This document shows positions 6,474-13,530 of a stretch of 14,778 nt of DNA, piece after piece. How positions within the stretch are numbered: position 1 is the stretch's first letter; every line of letters starts with the position of its first letter. Below the pieces are notes generated by a model. That model worked only from the letters and a program-made list of their open reading frames with translations. It ran no database searches and was not told the DNA's origin. The DNA comes from CAZTLE01 sp964614415 (GTDB taxonomy: Bacteria > Bacteroidota > Bacteroidia > Flavobacteriales > Flavobacteriaceae): contig CAZTLE010000099.1 in the NCBI GenBank assembly GCA_964614415.1, positions 1 through 14,778 on the forward strand. The letters run 5' to 3'. The position numbers were made by a program, and so were the translations under genes.

Positions 6474-9400
6474 AAAAGAACGCCCTAAGTTGTACGGTCC
6501 CGGTATGAATTGTATTGGAAGATTCGCTCTTTCTTCCGAAGTAAGAAAGGTTGGCATCCAAATATTTGGTGATCTTTTTCTGAAATAACAAACTCCAGGT
6601 GAAATTCGTTCCCGGCTGAAGCCCCTCCAGCATTTGATAGGCTACCGGGGAAAAGGCACTTCCGCCAAAATCATTTCGAATATAATTGAACTCGCCATTC
6701 ACAGAGATCTTTTCGGCGTTGTTATAAGCAAATGAAAAGCCAAGTCGCTGCTGATCCAAATTCTCCCTTTCGCCCAGTAAATTCTCTTCGAACAGATACG
6801 AGTAGAACACATCAAAACGTGTTTGACGGTTAAGCAGGTAGGACAACTTGGGGTTTAACTCCCATGAATCCAATTCAAAATTACGATTGGCGAAGTTTTC
6901 TGAAATACTCTCATTCGTTCCCAACACCCCTTTCAGATTAAAAAGCCAAAAATCCCAAAACTTGTGATTGAAATTAAACTGGTGACTCTCAAGCGAATTC
7001 TCCTGAAGACCAATGGTCAGTAAATTACTACTGGACGAAGACACATAGGTATAACTTGTCGTGAAGTTTTGCTCCCCACGATTAAAGAACAGGGCGTTCC
7101 TGAAGTTGAGAGTAAGCCCCAGCTGATCATCACCTCCGTCTTCAAATGGATTGATATTGAACGTCCCGTTTTCCCTGCGGACCCTTCGGTCGAGAACGTA
7201 AGAAGTTTGGTTGTAGAAATGCGATAGTAATTTTTTAAAGCCATTCTCCGAATCAGACCAACTCCTTGGATTCAATGTGAGTGTCTGACTGAATTTGTTC
7301 TCCCTGATTTTCACGAAGATCTGATTGGGCAAGAGGACGCGAATGTATTCGGCCTCGTCCTGAAACTGTGCCACTTCAAACTCATTCAACTCCTGTACGC
7401 CGTTGTTGTTGTAATCGATCCAGGTATACACGCCCTGACCCTGATCCACTTGCACATAGGTAAATTCCTGTTGTGGGATCACCCCATTGTTGGACTCAAT
7501 AGCCGTGGTCCATCGAATACCACCGTTGAAAAGCGACTGATTGTACAGCAACCGGGAGTTCAATGATTTTTCATCATTTTCGTCGTTTACCTCGTCATCG
7601 ACCTCGCGGTAGTTGGCAAAGAGTGATAACTGAGCATTGGGGCTATTGATAAGACGGGATTTCAAAAAGTATGTATTTGCCGTGTTTATCTTTTGCAAAC
7701 TGTTGTTTCGTACGCTGTCATTCACTTGTCGGCGGTATCCTATTTCTACAAAAACCTTGGTACTATCTCCATAACCCGTAAATACTTCGTAGGCATTATA
7801 GCGCTGACTTACAGGCGTAAGGCTATCGTTTGCAATGGTCTTAACCTGATTGTCCTCAAAACTCACTTTGGCGCCCGCCCATGCCTTCTTGATAGGATAT
7901 ACCGCTGTGGTGTGGAGGCGGGAGAATTTTGAATCCAATGTTTCCCCTGTACTATTCAAAAAACTGGCATTTCCCAATACTGAGAGTTTACCAACCTTCA
8001 TATTTGCGCCAAGAACATGGCGCGTTCCCTGAAAGTTTTCAGAAAAATCCAGATTTTGAAATTCGTAACGAGCCGATCCGAGTTTCGGTTTGCTCAACTC
8101 CACCCCGGAAATAATAAAACGTTGATCCCCCAAAGGGTTTACCAGGTTCCAATCGCGATTGAACTCGATATTGTACAGGCGTTCTATGGTTCTGAAATCC
8201 TTGTTGATGAAATCCAAAGAGCCGAAAGCGCTTAGCGCCAGGGTATCAGCGGTTGTGAGCAATGTTTGGCGAGCAGCGAGCCTTCCTGCAAATCCGTTGT
8301 TATCGCCGTCATCCACATCGGAAAACAAGTTGAGATCGTTTCGGCTTCCCGCTACTTCGAAGGTAATATTAGTCTTTTCGGAAGGCCGGTATCCGCCATT
8401 CACCCCACCTATCTGTAACAGGGTGGGTGCCGTGAGTTGTATGATGGGCTCATAATTTCCCTGAGGAACACCATTAACAGGTGATACATATTCGAAAATC
8501 CTGCTAATTGCACTGTTACTGCTGAGAACGTAGTTCCCCATATTGTCTCCTACCAGGCTGAAGCGCACACTGAAGAGCTCATCATCGGGATCGTTTGAAA
8601 AGACAAAGACTTCCTGTCCGTCGATCATCTCCTTTCGATAGAGGATCTTATTTTCTGAGAAAGTATCCGGAATGGCCGAAGGTGCCGTCATTTGATTCAT
8701 GTCATCCCCTGCAGCCTGAAGAATATCCACCTGAGCTTCCGAAAGGTTTTGCTGAAGTGGTTGATTCTTTGCGTCATTTTCAGAATACACATACGCACCT
8801 ATATCGAAGGTATCACTCGTATAATTTCCCCCTCCGTAGCCAATGAATCGAGTGTAATTGCGATCGGTAAATTGATATTCCACCGTGATCCGCATATTGG
8901 CTGTGATGGGGTAGGTGGGGTTGAATTCGATTTCTCCTGCGTTGTAATCGATCACATAATCTTTATTCTCGCCTCGTTCCAGTAACAATCCGTTCACGTA
9001 AACCCGTTCACTTCCGGAAACGATGAGGATGAATAGCTCCCCGTTAGGCCCCACCAGCTTGTAGGGTCCCTGATTCCCTTCCTGGGCTGTAAACTGGCTC
9101 CGTTGGAAAACACCCCGTACCAGGGCGCCGGCGGCGAAGGCTGAAGTTCTAGCACCGTTGCTGTGTTCAAACGTACCGCCCAGAGAAATACCCTGCACCT
9201 TCTTGGTAAATCGTCCAAAATAACTGTTGGCATTTTGAAGGTCCACATCCCCGGCCCGGATGTTCCAGTTCTTACCGTACAACTCGATAAAGATCTGGTC
9301 GAATTCATCCAGACTTTGTGAATATCCACCCTCCTGAGTAGGAATATTGGCGTCCTGAATAGAGGCCCGGATAGATACTTTTTCACTAAGGCGTCCTGTT

Positions 9401-9888
9401 ATCTGCAAGTCCAGTTCGGAGTTGACCACCGCATTCTGATTGGTCCCAATAGTCACACCGCGGGTAATACTACCTACGGTATTCAATCCTTCAAAAGGAG
9501 TAAAAGAGCGTTTGGATCTGTTGTCGTCCAGAGCTATAAGTCGGTCGATACCTCCTGTATTTTGAACTACGACCGATGGATCCAGCAGGAAGTAGTCGCG
9601 TGTGAGAAAATCCGGATACCGAAGATAGGAGATCGTAACACTATCCCTTTGGGCCAGGACCCGGGGGTCAAATACTACTGTACCTTTTGCGTAATCTACA
9701 GTGTACGAGTCGGGTTCAATAGTCGTATTCCCTCGAAAAATCCGGAAATGGGCCGGGTTGATGCCTACACTATCCAGTACCAGAGTATCGCGAACTGCGA
9801 AGGTCTCGGTTCTGTAATTCGAAGTATCGTCCTGAGTATAGGCGAGTACGGGCAGCAACAAGATAAAAACGAGTAGACAATACTTCAT
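6472..9888 (-). CDS. Large predicted outer-membrane beta-barrel protein (1138 aa), function unknown
   Basis: Residues 1-19 form a signal peptide (ending AYTQ). About residues 25-110 are a beta-rich N-terminal region. Residues 132-240 carry a strongly patterned stretch (GSITRGVTIGTNQNAVVNSELDLQI, then SIQDANIPTQEGG, DEFDQIFIELYGKNW and IRAGDVDLQN), which I recall as conserved in Bacteroidota proteins without a name. A VDYAKGTVVFDP repeat near residues 63-76 recurs as IDYNAGEIEFNP near 313-324. The C-terminal half is made of alternating strands rich in aromatic residues (YNQTSYVLDRRVRREN, FDVFYSYLFEENLLG), and the chain ends in RAFF. A terminal Phe is typical of outer-membrane barrels. The repeat style recalls SprA, the T9SS translocon barrel, but this protein is about half its size, so I do not assign it. 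No Shine-Dalgarno or convincing promoter is seen upstream. The gene is divergent from xth. Surface transport or assembly is only inferred. Confidence 0.85.
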   Translation of the reverse strand: MKYCLLVFILLLPVLAYTQDDTSNYRTETFAVRDTLVLDSVGINPAHFRIFRGNTTIEPDSYTVDYAKGTVVFDPRVLAQRDSVTISYLRYPDFLTRDYFLLDPSVVVQNTGGIDRLIALDDNRSKRSFTPFEGLNTVGSITRGVTIGTNQNAVVNSELDLQITGRLSEKVSIRASIQDANIPTQEGGYSQSLDEFDQIFIELYGKNWNIRAGDVDLQNANSYFGRFTKKVQGISLGGTFEHSNGARTSAFAAGALVRGVFQRSQFTAQEGNQGPYKLVGPNGELFILIVSGSERVYVNGLLLERGENKDYVIDYNAGEIEFNPTYPITANMRITVEYQFTDRNYTRFIGYGGGNYTSDTFDIGAYVYSENDAKNQPLQQNLSEAQVDILQAAGDDMNQMTAPSAIPDTFSENKILYRKEMIDGQEVFVFSNDPDDELFSVRFSLVGDNMGNYVLSSNSAISRIFEYVSPVNGVPQGNYEPIIQLTAPTLLQIGGVNGGYRPSEKTNITFEVAGSRNDLNLFSDVDDGDNNGFAGRLAARQTLLTTADTLALSAFGSLDFINKDFRTIERLYNIEFNRDWNLVNPLGDQRFIISGVELSKPKLGSARYEFQNLDFSENFQGTRHVLGANMKVGKLSVLGNASFLNSTGETLDSKFSRLHTTAVYPIKKAWAGAKVSFEDNQVKTIANDSLTPVSQRYNAYEVFTGYGDSTKVFVEIGYRRQVNDSVRNNSLQKINTANTYFLKSRLINSPNAQLSLFANYREVDDEVNDENDEKSLNSRLLYNQSLFNGGIRWTTAIESNNGVIPQQEFTYVQVDQGQGVYTWIDYNNNGVQELNEFEVAQFQDEAEYIRVLLPNQIFVKIRENKFSQTLTLNPRSWSDSENGFKKLLSHFYNQTSYVLDRRVRRENGTFNINPFEDGGDDQLGLTLNFRNALFFNRGEQNFTTSYTYVSSSSSNLLTIGLQENSLESHQFNFNHKFWDFWLFNLKGVLGTNESISENFANRNFELDSWELNPKLSYLLNRQTRFDVFYSYLFEENLLGERENLDQQRLGFSFAYNNAEKISVNGEFNYIRNDFGGSAFSPVAYQMLEGLQPGTNFTWSLLFQKKITKYLDANLSYFGRKSESSNTIHTGTVQLRAFF

Positions 9889-9946
9889 TACCTATACAAC
9901 TTCGCCCAATGTAAATTATTTTGTGGAAATCTTTACAGGGGCCGTC

Positions 9947-9976
9947 TTCGTAAAAATACGATCTTATTTAATTTTG
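9947..9976 (+). promoter_or_regulatory. Predicted promoter of the xth operon
   Basis: TAATTTTG at 9969-9976 is a perfect TAnnTTTG -7 element. At 19-nt spacing upstream lies TTC (9947-9949), one mismatch from the -33 TTG. The predicted start of transcription, near 9983, falls at the beginning of the heptamer tandem repeat, giving a leader of about 59 nt. Confidence 0.55.
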
Positions 9977-9982
9977 AGGGTT

Positions 9983-10003
9983 GAGAAGAGAGAAGAGAGA
10001 AGA
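9983..10003 (+). repeat. Three tandem copies of GAGAAGA in the xth leader
   Basis: Three perfect head-to-tail copies of the heptamer occupy 9983-10003. The repeat is purine-only and lies just after the predicted -7 element, so it would be transcribed into the 5' leader. The unit length is not a multiple of three, but the repeat is outside any reading frame. Confidence 0.85.
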
Positions 10004-10041
10004 TAATAAAGAATAGAAATAAAAATAACCAATAATAAGGT

Positions 10042-10809
10042 ATGAAGATCATCTCCTATAATGTTAACGGAATACGGGCGGCGATGCGCAAGGGATTTAT
10101 CGAGTGGCTCACTCAGGCAAACCCGGACGTGATCTGCGTTCAGGAAACCAAGGCCACCGTGGATCAGGTCGATGTGAGTGAAATTGAAAATGCGGGATAC
10201 CCATATCATTATTGGTACAGTGCTCAAAAGAAAGGATACAGCGGGGTGGCGATCCTTTGCAAAACCGAACCCAATCACATCGAATACGGAACGGGGATTG
10301 ACTATATGGATGCCGAAGGACGGAACATACGTGTGGATTATAACGATGTTTCGGTGATGAGCTTATACCTTCCCAGTGGTACGAATTTGGATCGCCTGGA
10401 ACACAAGCTCACCTATATGGCCGATTTTCAAACGTATGTGGATACATTGAAGAAAACGTTACCCAATTTGGTGATTTGTGGAGATTACAACATCTGTCAT
10501 GAAGCCATCGACATTCATGATCCGGTCCGGAACAAGAACGTTTCCGGGTTCTTACCGGTAGAGCGCGAGTGGATCGGAAATTTCATCGACAGTGGTTTCA
10601 TCGATTCCTTCCGGCATTTGAACAAAGAACCACATAACTATACCTGGTGGAGTTATCGGGCTAATGCCCGTGCCAATAACAAAGGGTGGCGTATCGATTA
10701 TAATATGGTGTCTCAACCCTTGCAAGAAAATATAAAACGAGCCGTTATATTACCCGAAGCCCACCACAGTGACCATTGCCCTCATATGGTGGAACTGGAT
10801 TTTAGCTAA
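10042..10809 (+). CDS. xth: Exodeoxyribonuclease III (AP endonuclease of the EEP superfamily)
   Basis: The enzyme cleaves DNA at abasic sites and degrades one strand 3' to 5' with a divalent metal ion; it acts in base excision repair in the cytoplasm. All family motifs are visible: Asn7 in YNVNGIR, the metal ligand Glu35 in CVQETKA, Tyr109 in SLYLPSG, Asp148 and Asn150 in CGDYNICH, Asp219 in WRIDYNM, and the Asp244-His245 pair in HHSDHCPH. The length of 255 residues is normal. The start is the only ATG before the first motif and is preceded by an AT-rich leader with a weak AAGG. A membrane protein gene follows after 22 bases and an OmpA-like gene 5 bases after that, so the three probably form one transcript. 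The nearby radA is also a DNA-repair gene but is not linked by an operon. Confidence 0.96.
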   Translation: MKIISYNVNGIRAAMRKGFIEWLTQANPDVICVQETKATVDQVDVSEIENAGYPYHYWYSAQKKGYSGVAILCKTEPNHIEYGTGIDYMDAEGRNIRVDYNDVSVMSLYLPSGTNLDRLEHKLTYMADFQTYVDTLKKTLPNLVICGDYNICHEAIDIHDPVRNKNVSGFLPVEREWIGNFIDSGFIDSFRHLNKEPHNYTWWSYRANARANNKGWRIDYNMVSQPLQENIKRAVILPEAHHSDHCPHMVELDFS

Positions 10810-10831
10810 GGTATTTCATAGCGCTCAGTAA

Positions 10832-11386
10832 ATGGATTATGTAGGAACGGTCATTTATTCCCTGGTAATTGGATTTGCCATTTCAACCATTATAACGACC
10901 CTCCTGCAATGGTTGGCTCCCAAACGAATGCGAAAAAGCATAGAGCGGTTTGTATCGACCGGCATTAAGATCATTCGTATCGTTGGGATTGTTTGCGGAG
11001 TACTGACCTTTAGCACATTGGTAATTCAGTTGACCGGTAGAGGATTGCCGGAAAGGGCTTTTGGAGAATATGCGTTCCATTATTGGCTGATGCTGCTGGG
11101 ATGCCCTTTGCTTACGCAACTGCTTTGGTTCGATAGAATTGGTCGATCAGGTATTTTTAGGATTTTGATAGGACTGGGGTTGCTTTTTTCTTCAGGGCGA
11201 TTCATGGAGGAATTGATAATTACAATGAGCAGCTTTGAACGTGATCATCAGACCAACAATGGTCTGGTTTTAGGTTTCCTGTCATCCAATTTGGTTCGGT
11301 TCCTGTCCTTTGCGGCTTTGGTATGGCTGTTGCAGTCGGTCAATACAAGAAGAGACCTTTTAAATAAGAACAAAACCCAAATCTAA
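10832..11386 (+). CDS. Multi-pass membrane protein, function unknown (184 aa)
   Basis: I do not recognise a family. Hydrophobic segments are visible at about residues 7-28, 47-67, 84-100, 108-122 and 154-170, suggesting four or five membrane helices in the inner membrane. A basic stretch (APKRMRKSIERF) lies between the first two and a basic, asparagine-rich tail (NTRRDLLNKNKTQ) ends the protein. By the positive-inside rule both would face the cytoplasm, which favours an even number of helices. The loop RDHQTNNGLVLG is the main polar region. The gene lies 22 bases after xth and 5 bases before the OmpA-family lipoprotein gene, with no promoter or terminator between, so co-transcription is likely. 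The tight spacing to the lipoprotein hints at an envelope-related role, but nothing in the sequence defines it. Confidence 0.78.
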   Translation: MDYVGTVIYSLVIGFAISTIITTLLQWLAPKRMRKSIERFVSTGIKIIRIVGIVCGVLTFSTLVIQLTGRGLPERAFGEYAFHYWLMLLGCPLLTQLLWFDRIGRSGIFRILIGLGLLFSSGRFMEELIITMSSFERDHQTNNGLVLGFLSSNLVRFLSFAALVWLLQSVNTRRDLLNKNKTQI

Positions 11387-11391
11387 CAGAA

Positions 11392-12345
11392 ATGATAAAA
11401 CAGATTATTGTCGGAATCGCCCTTATGGGACTCATGAGTTCTTGTGTTTCCTCTCAGATATTTGAAGACCTTAAGAAGGAGAATGAAGCCCTGAAGGCCG
11501 AGAACGAGGAACTCTATGCCCGTTTGGATGCCGTTGAAACGAGTGCCGATAAGTACAAGGTGCTAAACCTTCAAAAAGAGGTAGATCGTCTCAAGGCTGA
11601 AAACAGTCGGTTGGCCAGAGAGCTTCAGGCCGTGCAGAACAACTACGATCGTTTAAAGGAAAGTTACGATGCCCTGGATGAGAATAGCTCCTCCGCATTG
11701 TCTGAGAATTTTCAGCGTAACCGGAAACTTCTCACCGAACTGGAAGCAAAAGAAAAACAGCTTGCCGAAGAAAGTGCCCGACTTGATCAACTGCGTAGGG
11801 ATCTTGCGAATCGGTCCCGGCGTGTAGATGAGTTGGAGGGGATAATTGCTGCCAAGGATGCTAAAATGAAGCAACTTAAGGACGCTATCTCAGCGGCCCT
11901 GACCAATTTCGAAGGGAATGGTCTTACCGTAGAACAGCGGGATGGGAAGGTATATGTCTCTATGGAGAATAAACTGCTTTTTGAAAGTGGTAGCTGGGCT
12001 GTGAATTCCAGGGGCCGCGAGGCGGTGCTCGCCCTGGGAGAAGTACTGGCTGTGAATAAGGAGATTGCCGTACTTATTGAAGGTCATACCGACAATGTTC
12101 CGTATGGAGGTAACGGGCCGCTTAAAAACAACTGGGATCTTTCCACCAAGCGGGCCACGGCCATTGTGGATATACTGGTTCAGAATTCGGGAATTCCAAA
12201 AGGGAATCTAACCGCCGCAGGGAGAGGAGAATATGCACCTCTGGCACCCAACAATACTTCAGAAGGAAGGGCAAAAAACCGTCGGATTGAGGTGATCCTT
12301 ACACCTAAACTTGACGAGATCACAAAGCTTCTTAATGAAATTTAA
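11392..12345 (+). CDS. OmpA-family lipoprotein with long coiled coil
   Basis: The protein is predicted to tie the outer membrane to peptidoglycan. Residues 1-18 are a lipoprotein signal with lipobox MSSC (Cys18). Residues 25-165 are a long heptad-like coiled coil rich in Lys, Glu and Leu (KKENEALKAENEELYARL; RLDQLRRDLANRSRRVDEL). Residues 185-305 form an OmpA C-terminal domain: VYVSMENKLLFESGS, then IEGHTDNVP, NNWDLSTKRA with Asp249, and RAKNRRIEVIL, whose Arg297 probably pairs with Asp249 in binding diaminopimelate. The order lipid anchor, coiled spacer and peptidoglycan domain resembles MotB-like and Pal-like proteins. MotB is unlikely because there is no transmembrane helix and no other flagellar gene. 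The start ATG is 5 bases after the preceding stop. The gene is the last of the xth operon; the palindrome CCGTACGG (12348-12355) lies 2 bases after the stop. Confidence 0.92.
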   Translation: MIKQIIVGIALMGLMSSCVSSQIFEDLKKENEALKAENEELYARLDAVETSADKYKVLNLQKEVDRLKAENSRLARELQAVQNNYDRLKESYDALDENSSSALSENFQRNRKLLTELEAKEKQLAEESARLDQLRRDLANRSRRVDELEGIIAAKDAKMKQLKDAISAALTNFEGNGLTVEQRDGKVYVSMENKLLFESGSWAVNSRGREAVLALGEVLAVNKEIAVLIEGHTDNVPYGGNGPLKNNWDLSTKRATAIVDILVQNSGIPKGNLTAAGRGEYAPLAPNNTSEGRAKNRRIEVILTPKLDEITKLLNEI

Positions 12346-12347
12346 AA

Positions 12348-12355
12348 CCGTACGG
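12348..12355. promoter_or_regulatory. Perfect palindrome CCGTACGG before tas
   Basis: An 8-bp perfect palindrome lies just after the OmpA-family stop codon and 19 bases before the predicted -7 element of the aldo/keto reductase gene, about where a -33 region would be. It could be an operator half or chance; it has no stem long enough for a terminator. Confidence 0.25.
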
Positions 12356-12374
12356 GCATAGGGGTAAATTGTGT

Positions 12375-12382
12375 TATTTTTG
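12375..12382 (+). promoter_or_regulatory. Predicted -7 element for the aldo/keto reductase gene
   Basis: TATTTTTG matches TAnnTTTG exactly, 16 bases before the ATG, which would give a leader of only about 10 nt. There is no TTG at 17-20 nt upstream, so the -33 region is weak. If it is real, tas has its own promoter instead of, or besides, read-through from the xth operon. Confidence 0.45.
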
Positions 12383-12398
12383 TGTTCAAATTTTCTGA

Positions 12399-13439
12399 AT
12401 GCGATACACGACCCTACCCAATACCGACCTCGAAGTAAGTAAGATCTGCCTGGGCACTATGACCTTTGGAAGGCAGAACACCGAAGCTGATGCCCATGCC
12501 CAACTTGATTACGCCCTGGATCGAGGGGTGAATTTTGTGGACACAGCCGAAATGTATGCGGTTCCTTTTACCATCGAAACCCAGGGGTTGACCGAGCAAT
12601 ACATTGGAACCTGGTTGGCCAAAACCGGAAATCGCGATAAGATCGTACTGGCCACCAAGATCACCGGGCCGGGCCGCGGTATCTTTAAGGACATTCGTCC
12701 CAACCTGGATTTCAGTAAGGAATCCCTGGACGATGCACTGCACAAAAGCTTAAAGCGCCTGCAAACAGACCATATCGATTTGTATCAATTGCACTGGCCG
12801 GAGCGTAATGTAAATGTGTTCGGACAACGTGATTATAGCCACAAGGGTAATGAGCAGTGGGAAGATAATATTGGCGAGATTCTGGACCGACTTGAAACGT
12901 ATGTGAAAGAAGGTAAGATCCGTCATATTGCGGTGAGCAATGAAACTCCATTTGGATTGATGCGGTACATGGAAGAACATCGCAAGGGAAAAATGAAAAT
13001 GGTTTCAACACAGAACGCCTACAGCTTGCTGCAACGTCGCGATGAAGCCGGACTTACCGAAGTGCTGCAAATGGAGAACATTGGCTACTTAGCCTATTCG
13101 CCGTTGGCGTTTGGCGTACTTTCCGGAAAATACCTCAATGGAGCCAAACCGGATGGCGCCCGGGTAACGCTGTTTCCAAATTACAGCAGATATAGTAGTG
13201 AAGGCTCACATCTGGCCACCGCGGAGTATCAAAAGATTGCCAAAAAACATGGACTAAGCCTTTCTCAAATGGCGCTTGCCTTCGTCACTGATCGTCCCTT
13301 TGTAACCTCCAACATCATTGGAGCTACTTCGCTTGATCAGCTCGCAGAGAACATTGATAGCGTGAATGTACGACTGTCAGGCGAAGTCTTGAAAGATATA
13401 GAGCGCGTCCATGCCGCTATGCCGAATCCGGCGCCTTAG
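12399..13439 (+). CDS. tas: NADPH-dependent aldo/keto reductase, Tas type
   Basis: A TIM-barrel oxidoreductase that reduces aldehydes or ketones with NADPH in the cytoplasm; the natural substrate of the Tas group is not settled. The catalytic tetrad is present: Asp48 and Tyr53 in FVDTAEMY, Lys87 in LATKITG and His132 in YQLHWPE. The N-terminal LEVSKICLGTMTFG and the C-terminal cofactor-binding segment (IIGATSLDQLAENI) are intact. Length (346 residues) and several stretches agree with my memory of E. coli Tas: LGTMTFG, EADAHAQLDYA, TQGLTE, SLKRLQTD, VSNET, SGKYLNGAKP-like and MALAFV. Tas in E. coli was named for suppressing tyrosine auxotrophy, so the same role here is not assured. The start is the first ATG and leaves a 53-base gap from the OmpA-family gene. 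It converges with radA. Confidence 0.92.
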   Translation: MRYTTLPNTDLEVSKICLGTMTFGRQNTEADAHAQLDYALDRGVNFVDTAEMYAVPFTIETQGLTEQYIGTWLAKTGNRDKIVLATKITGPGRGIFKDIRPNLDFSKESLDDALHKSLKRLQTDHIDLYQLHWPERNVNVFGQRDYSHKGNEQWEDNIGEILDRLETYVKEGKIRHIAVSNETPFGLMRYMEEHRKGKMKMVSTQNAYSLLQRRDEAGLTEVLQMENIGYLAYSPLAFGVLSGKYLNGAKPDGARVTLFPNYSRYSSEGSHLATAEYQKIAKKHGLSLSQMALAFVTDRPFVTSNIIGATSLDQLAENIDSVNVRLSGEVLKDIERVHAAMPNPAP

Positions 13440-13461
13440 TTCGCAGTACATTTTTGCTTTT

Positions 13462-13496
13462 GGAATTTGGAATTTGGGATTTGGGATTTGGGATTT
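13462..13496 (+). repeat. Five tandem heptamers, GGAATTT and GGGATTT
   Basis: Two copies of GGAATTT (13462-13475) are followed by three of GGGATTT (13476-13496) and a partial sixth (GGATTT, 13497-13502). The array fills much of the 91-base gap between the convergent tas and radA genes and has no reading frame. The graded change from GGA to GGG suggests expansion by slippage or unequal exchange. Confidence 0.88.
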
Positions 13497-13504
13497 GGAT
13501 TTTT

Positions 13505-13525
13505 ACCCTGAACCTGCCGAAGGGT
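13505..13525. repeat. REP-like palindromic element (ACCCT ... AGGGT)
   Basis: ACCCT (13505-13509) and AGGGT (13521-13525) form a 5-bp stem, flanked inside by GA (13510-13511) and GA (13519-13520), which can form tandem G-A pairs, around a short GC-rich loop. The shape CCCTGA-N7-GAAGGG is one I recall as a widely dispersed REP-type repeat in bacterial intergenic DNA. It sits 5 bases from the radA stop codon and may also weakly aid termination. Confidence 0.55.
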
Positions 13526-13530
13526 ATGAT

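Larger units (their letters stand above)
9889..10041. other. Divergent intergenic region between the outer-membrane protein gene and xth
   Basis: These 153 bases contain the predicted xth promoter and a heptamer tandem repeat in its leader. On the - strand I find no good TAnnTTTG element for the outer-membrane gene, only partial matches such as TAATTTAC. Confidence 0.6.

Noticed and set aside
8994..9386. 130-codon open frame on the - strand inside the large outer-membrane gene
   Set aside because: It is a shadow of the same-strand gene in another frame; composition is Pro/Arg/Ser-rich and there is no family motif or start signal.
6472..9888. Naming the 1138-aa protein SprA
   Set aside because: Strand-repeat style is similar, but SprA is about twice this length and I cannot align specific SprA motifs from memory with confidence.
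9983..10003. The tandem heptamers as a CRISPR or integron-type array
   Set aside because: Repeats are directly adjacent 7-mers without spacers and no cas or integrase gene is present.
11392..12345. Calling the OmpA-like protein MotB
   Set aside because: It has a lipobox instead of a transmembrane helix with the proton-binding Asp, and there is no MotA or flagellar gene nearby.
12414..13011. Open frames antisense to tas (76-109 codons)
   Set aside because: They overlap fully with an intact, strongly motif-supported gene and show no protein-like features.
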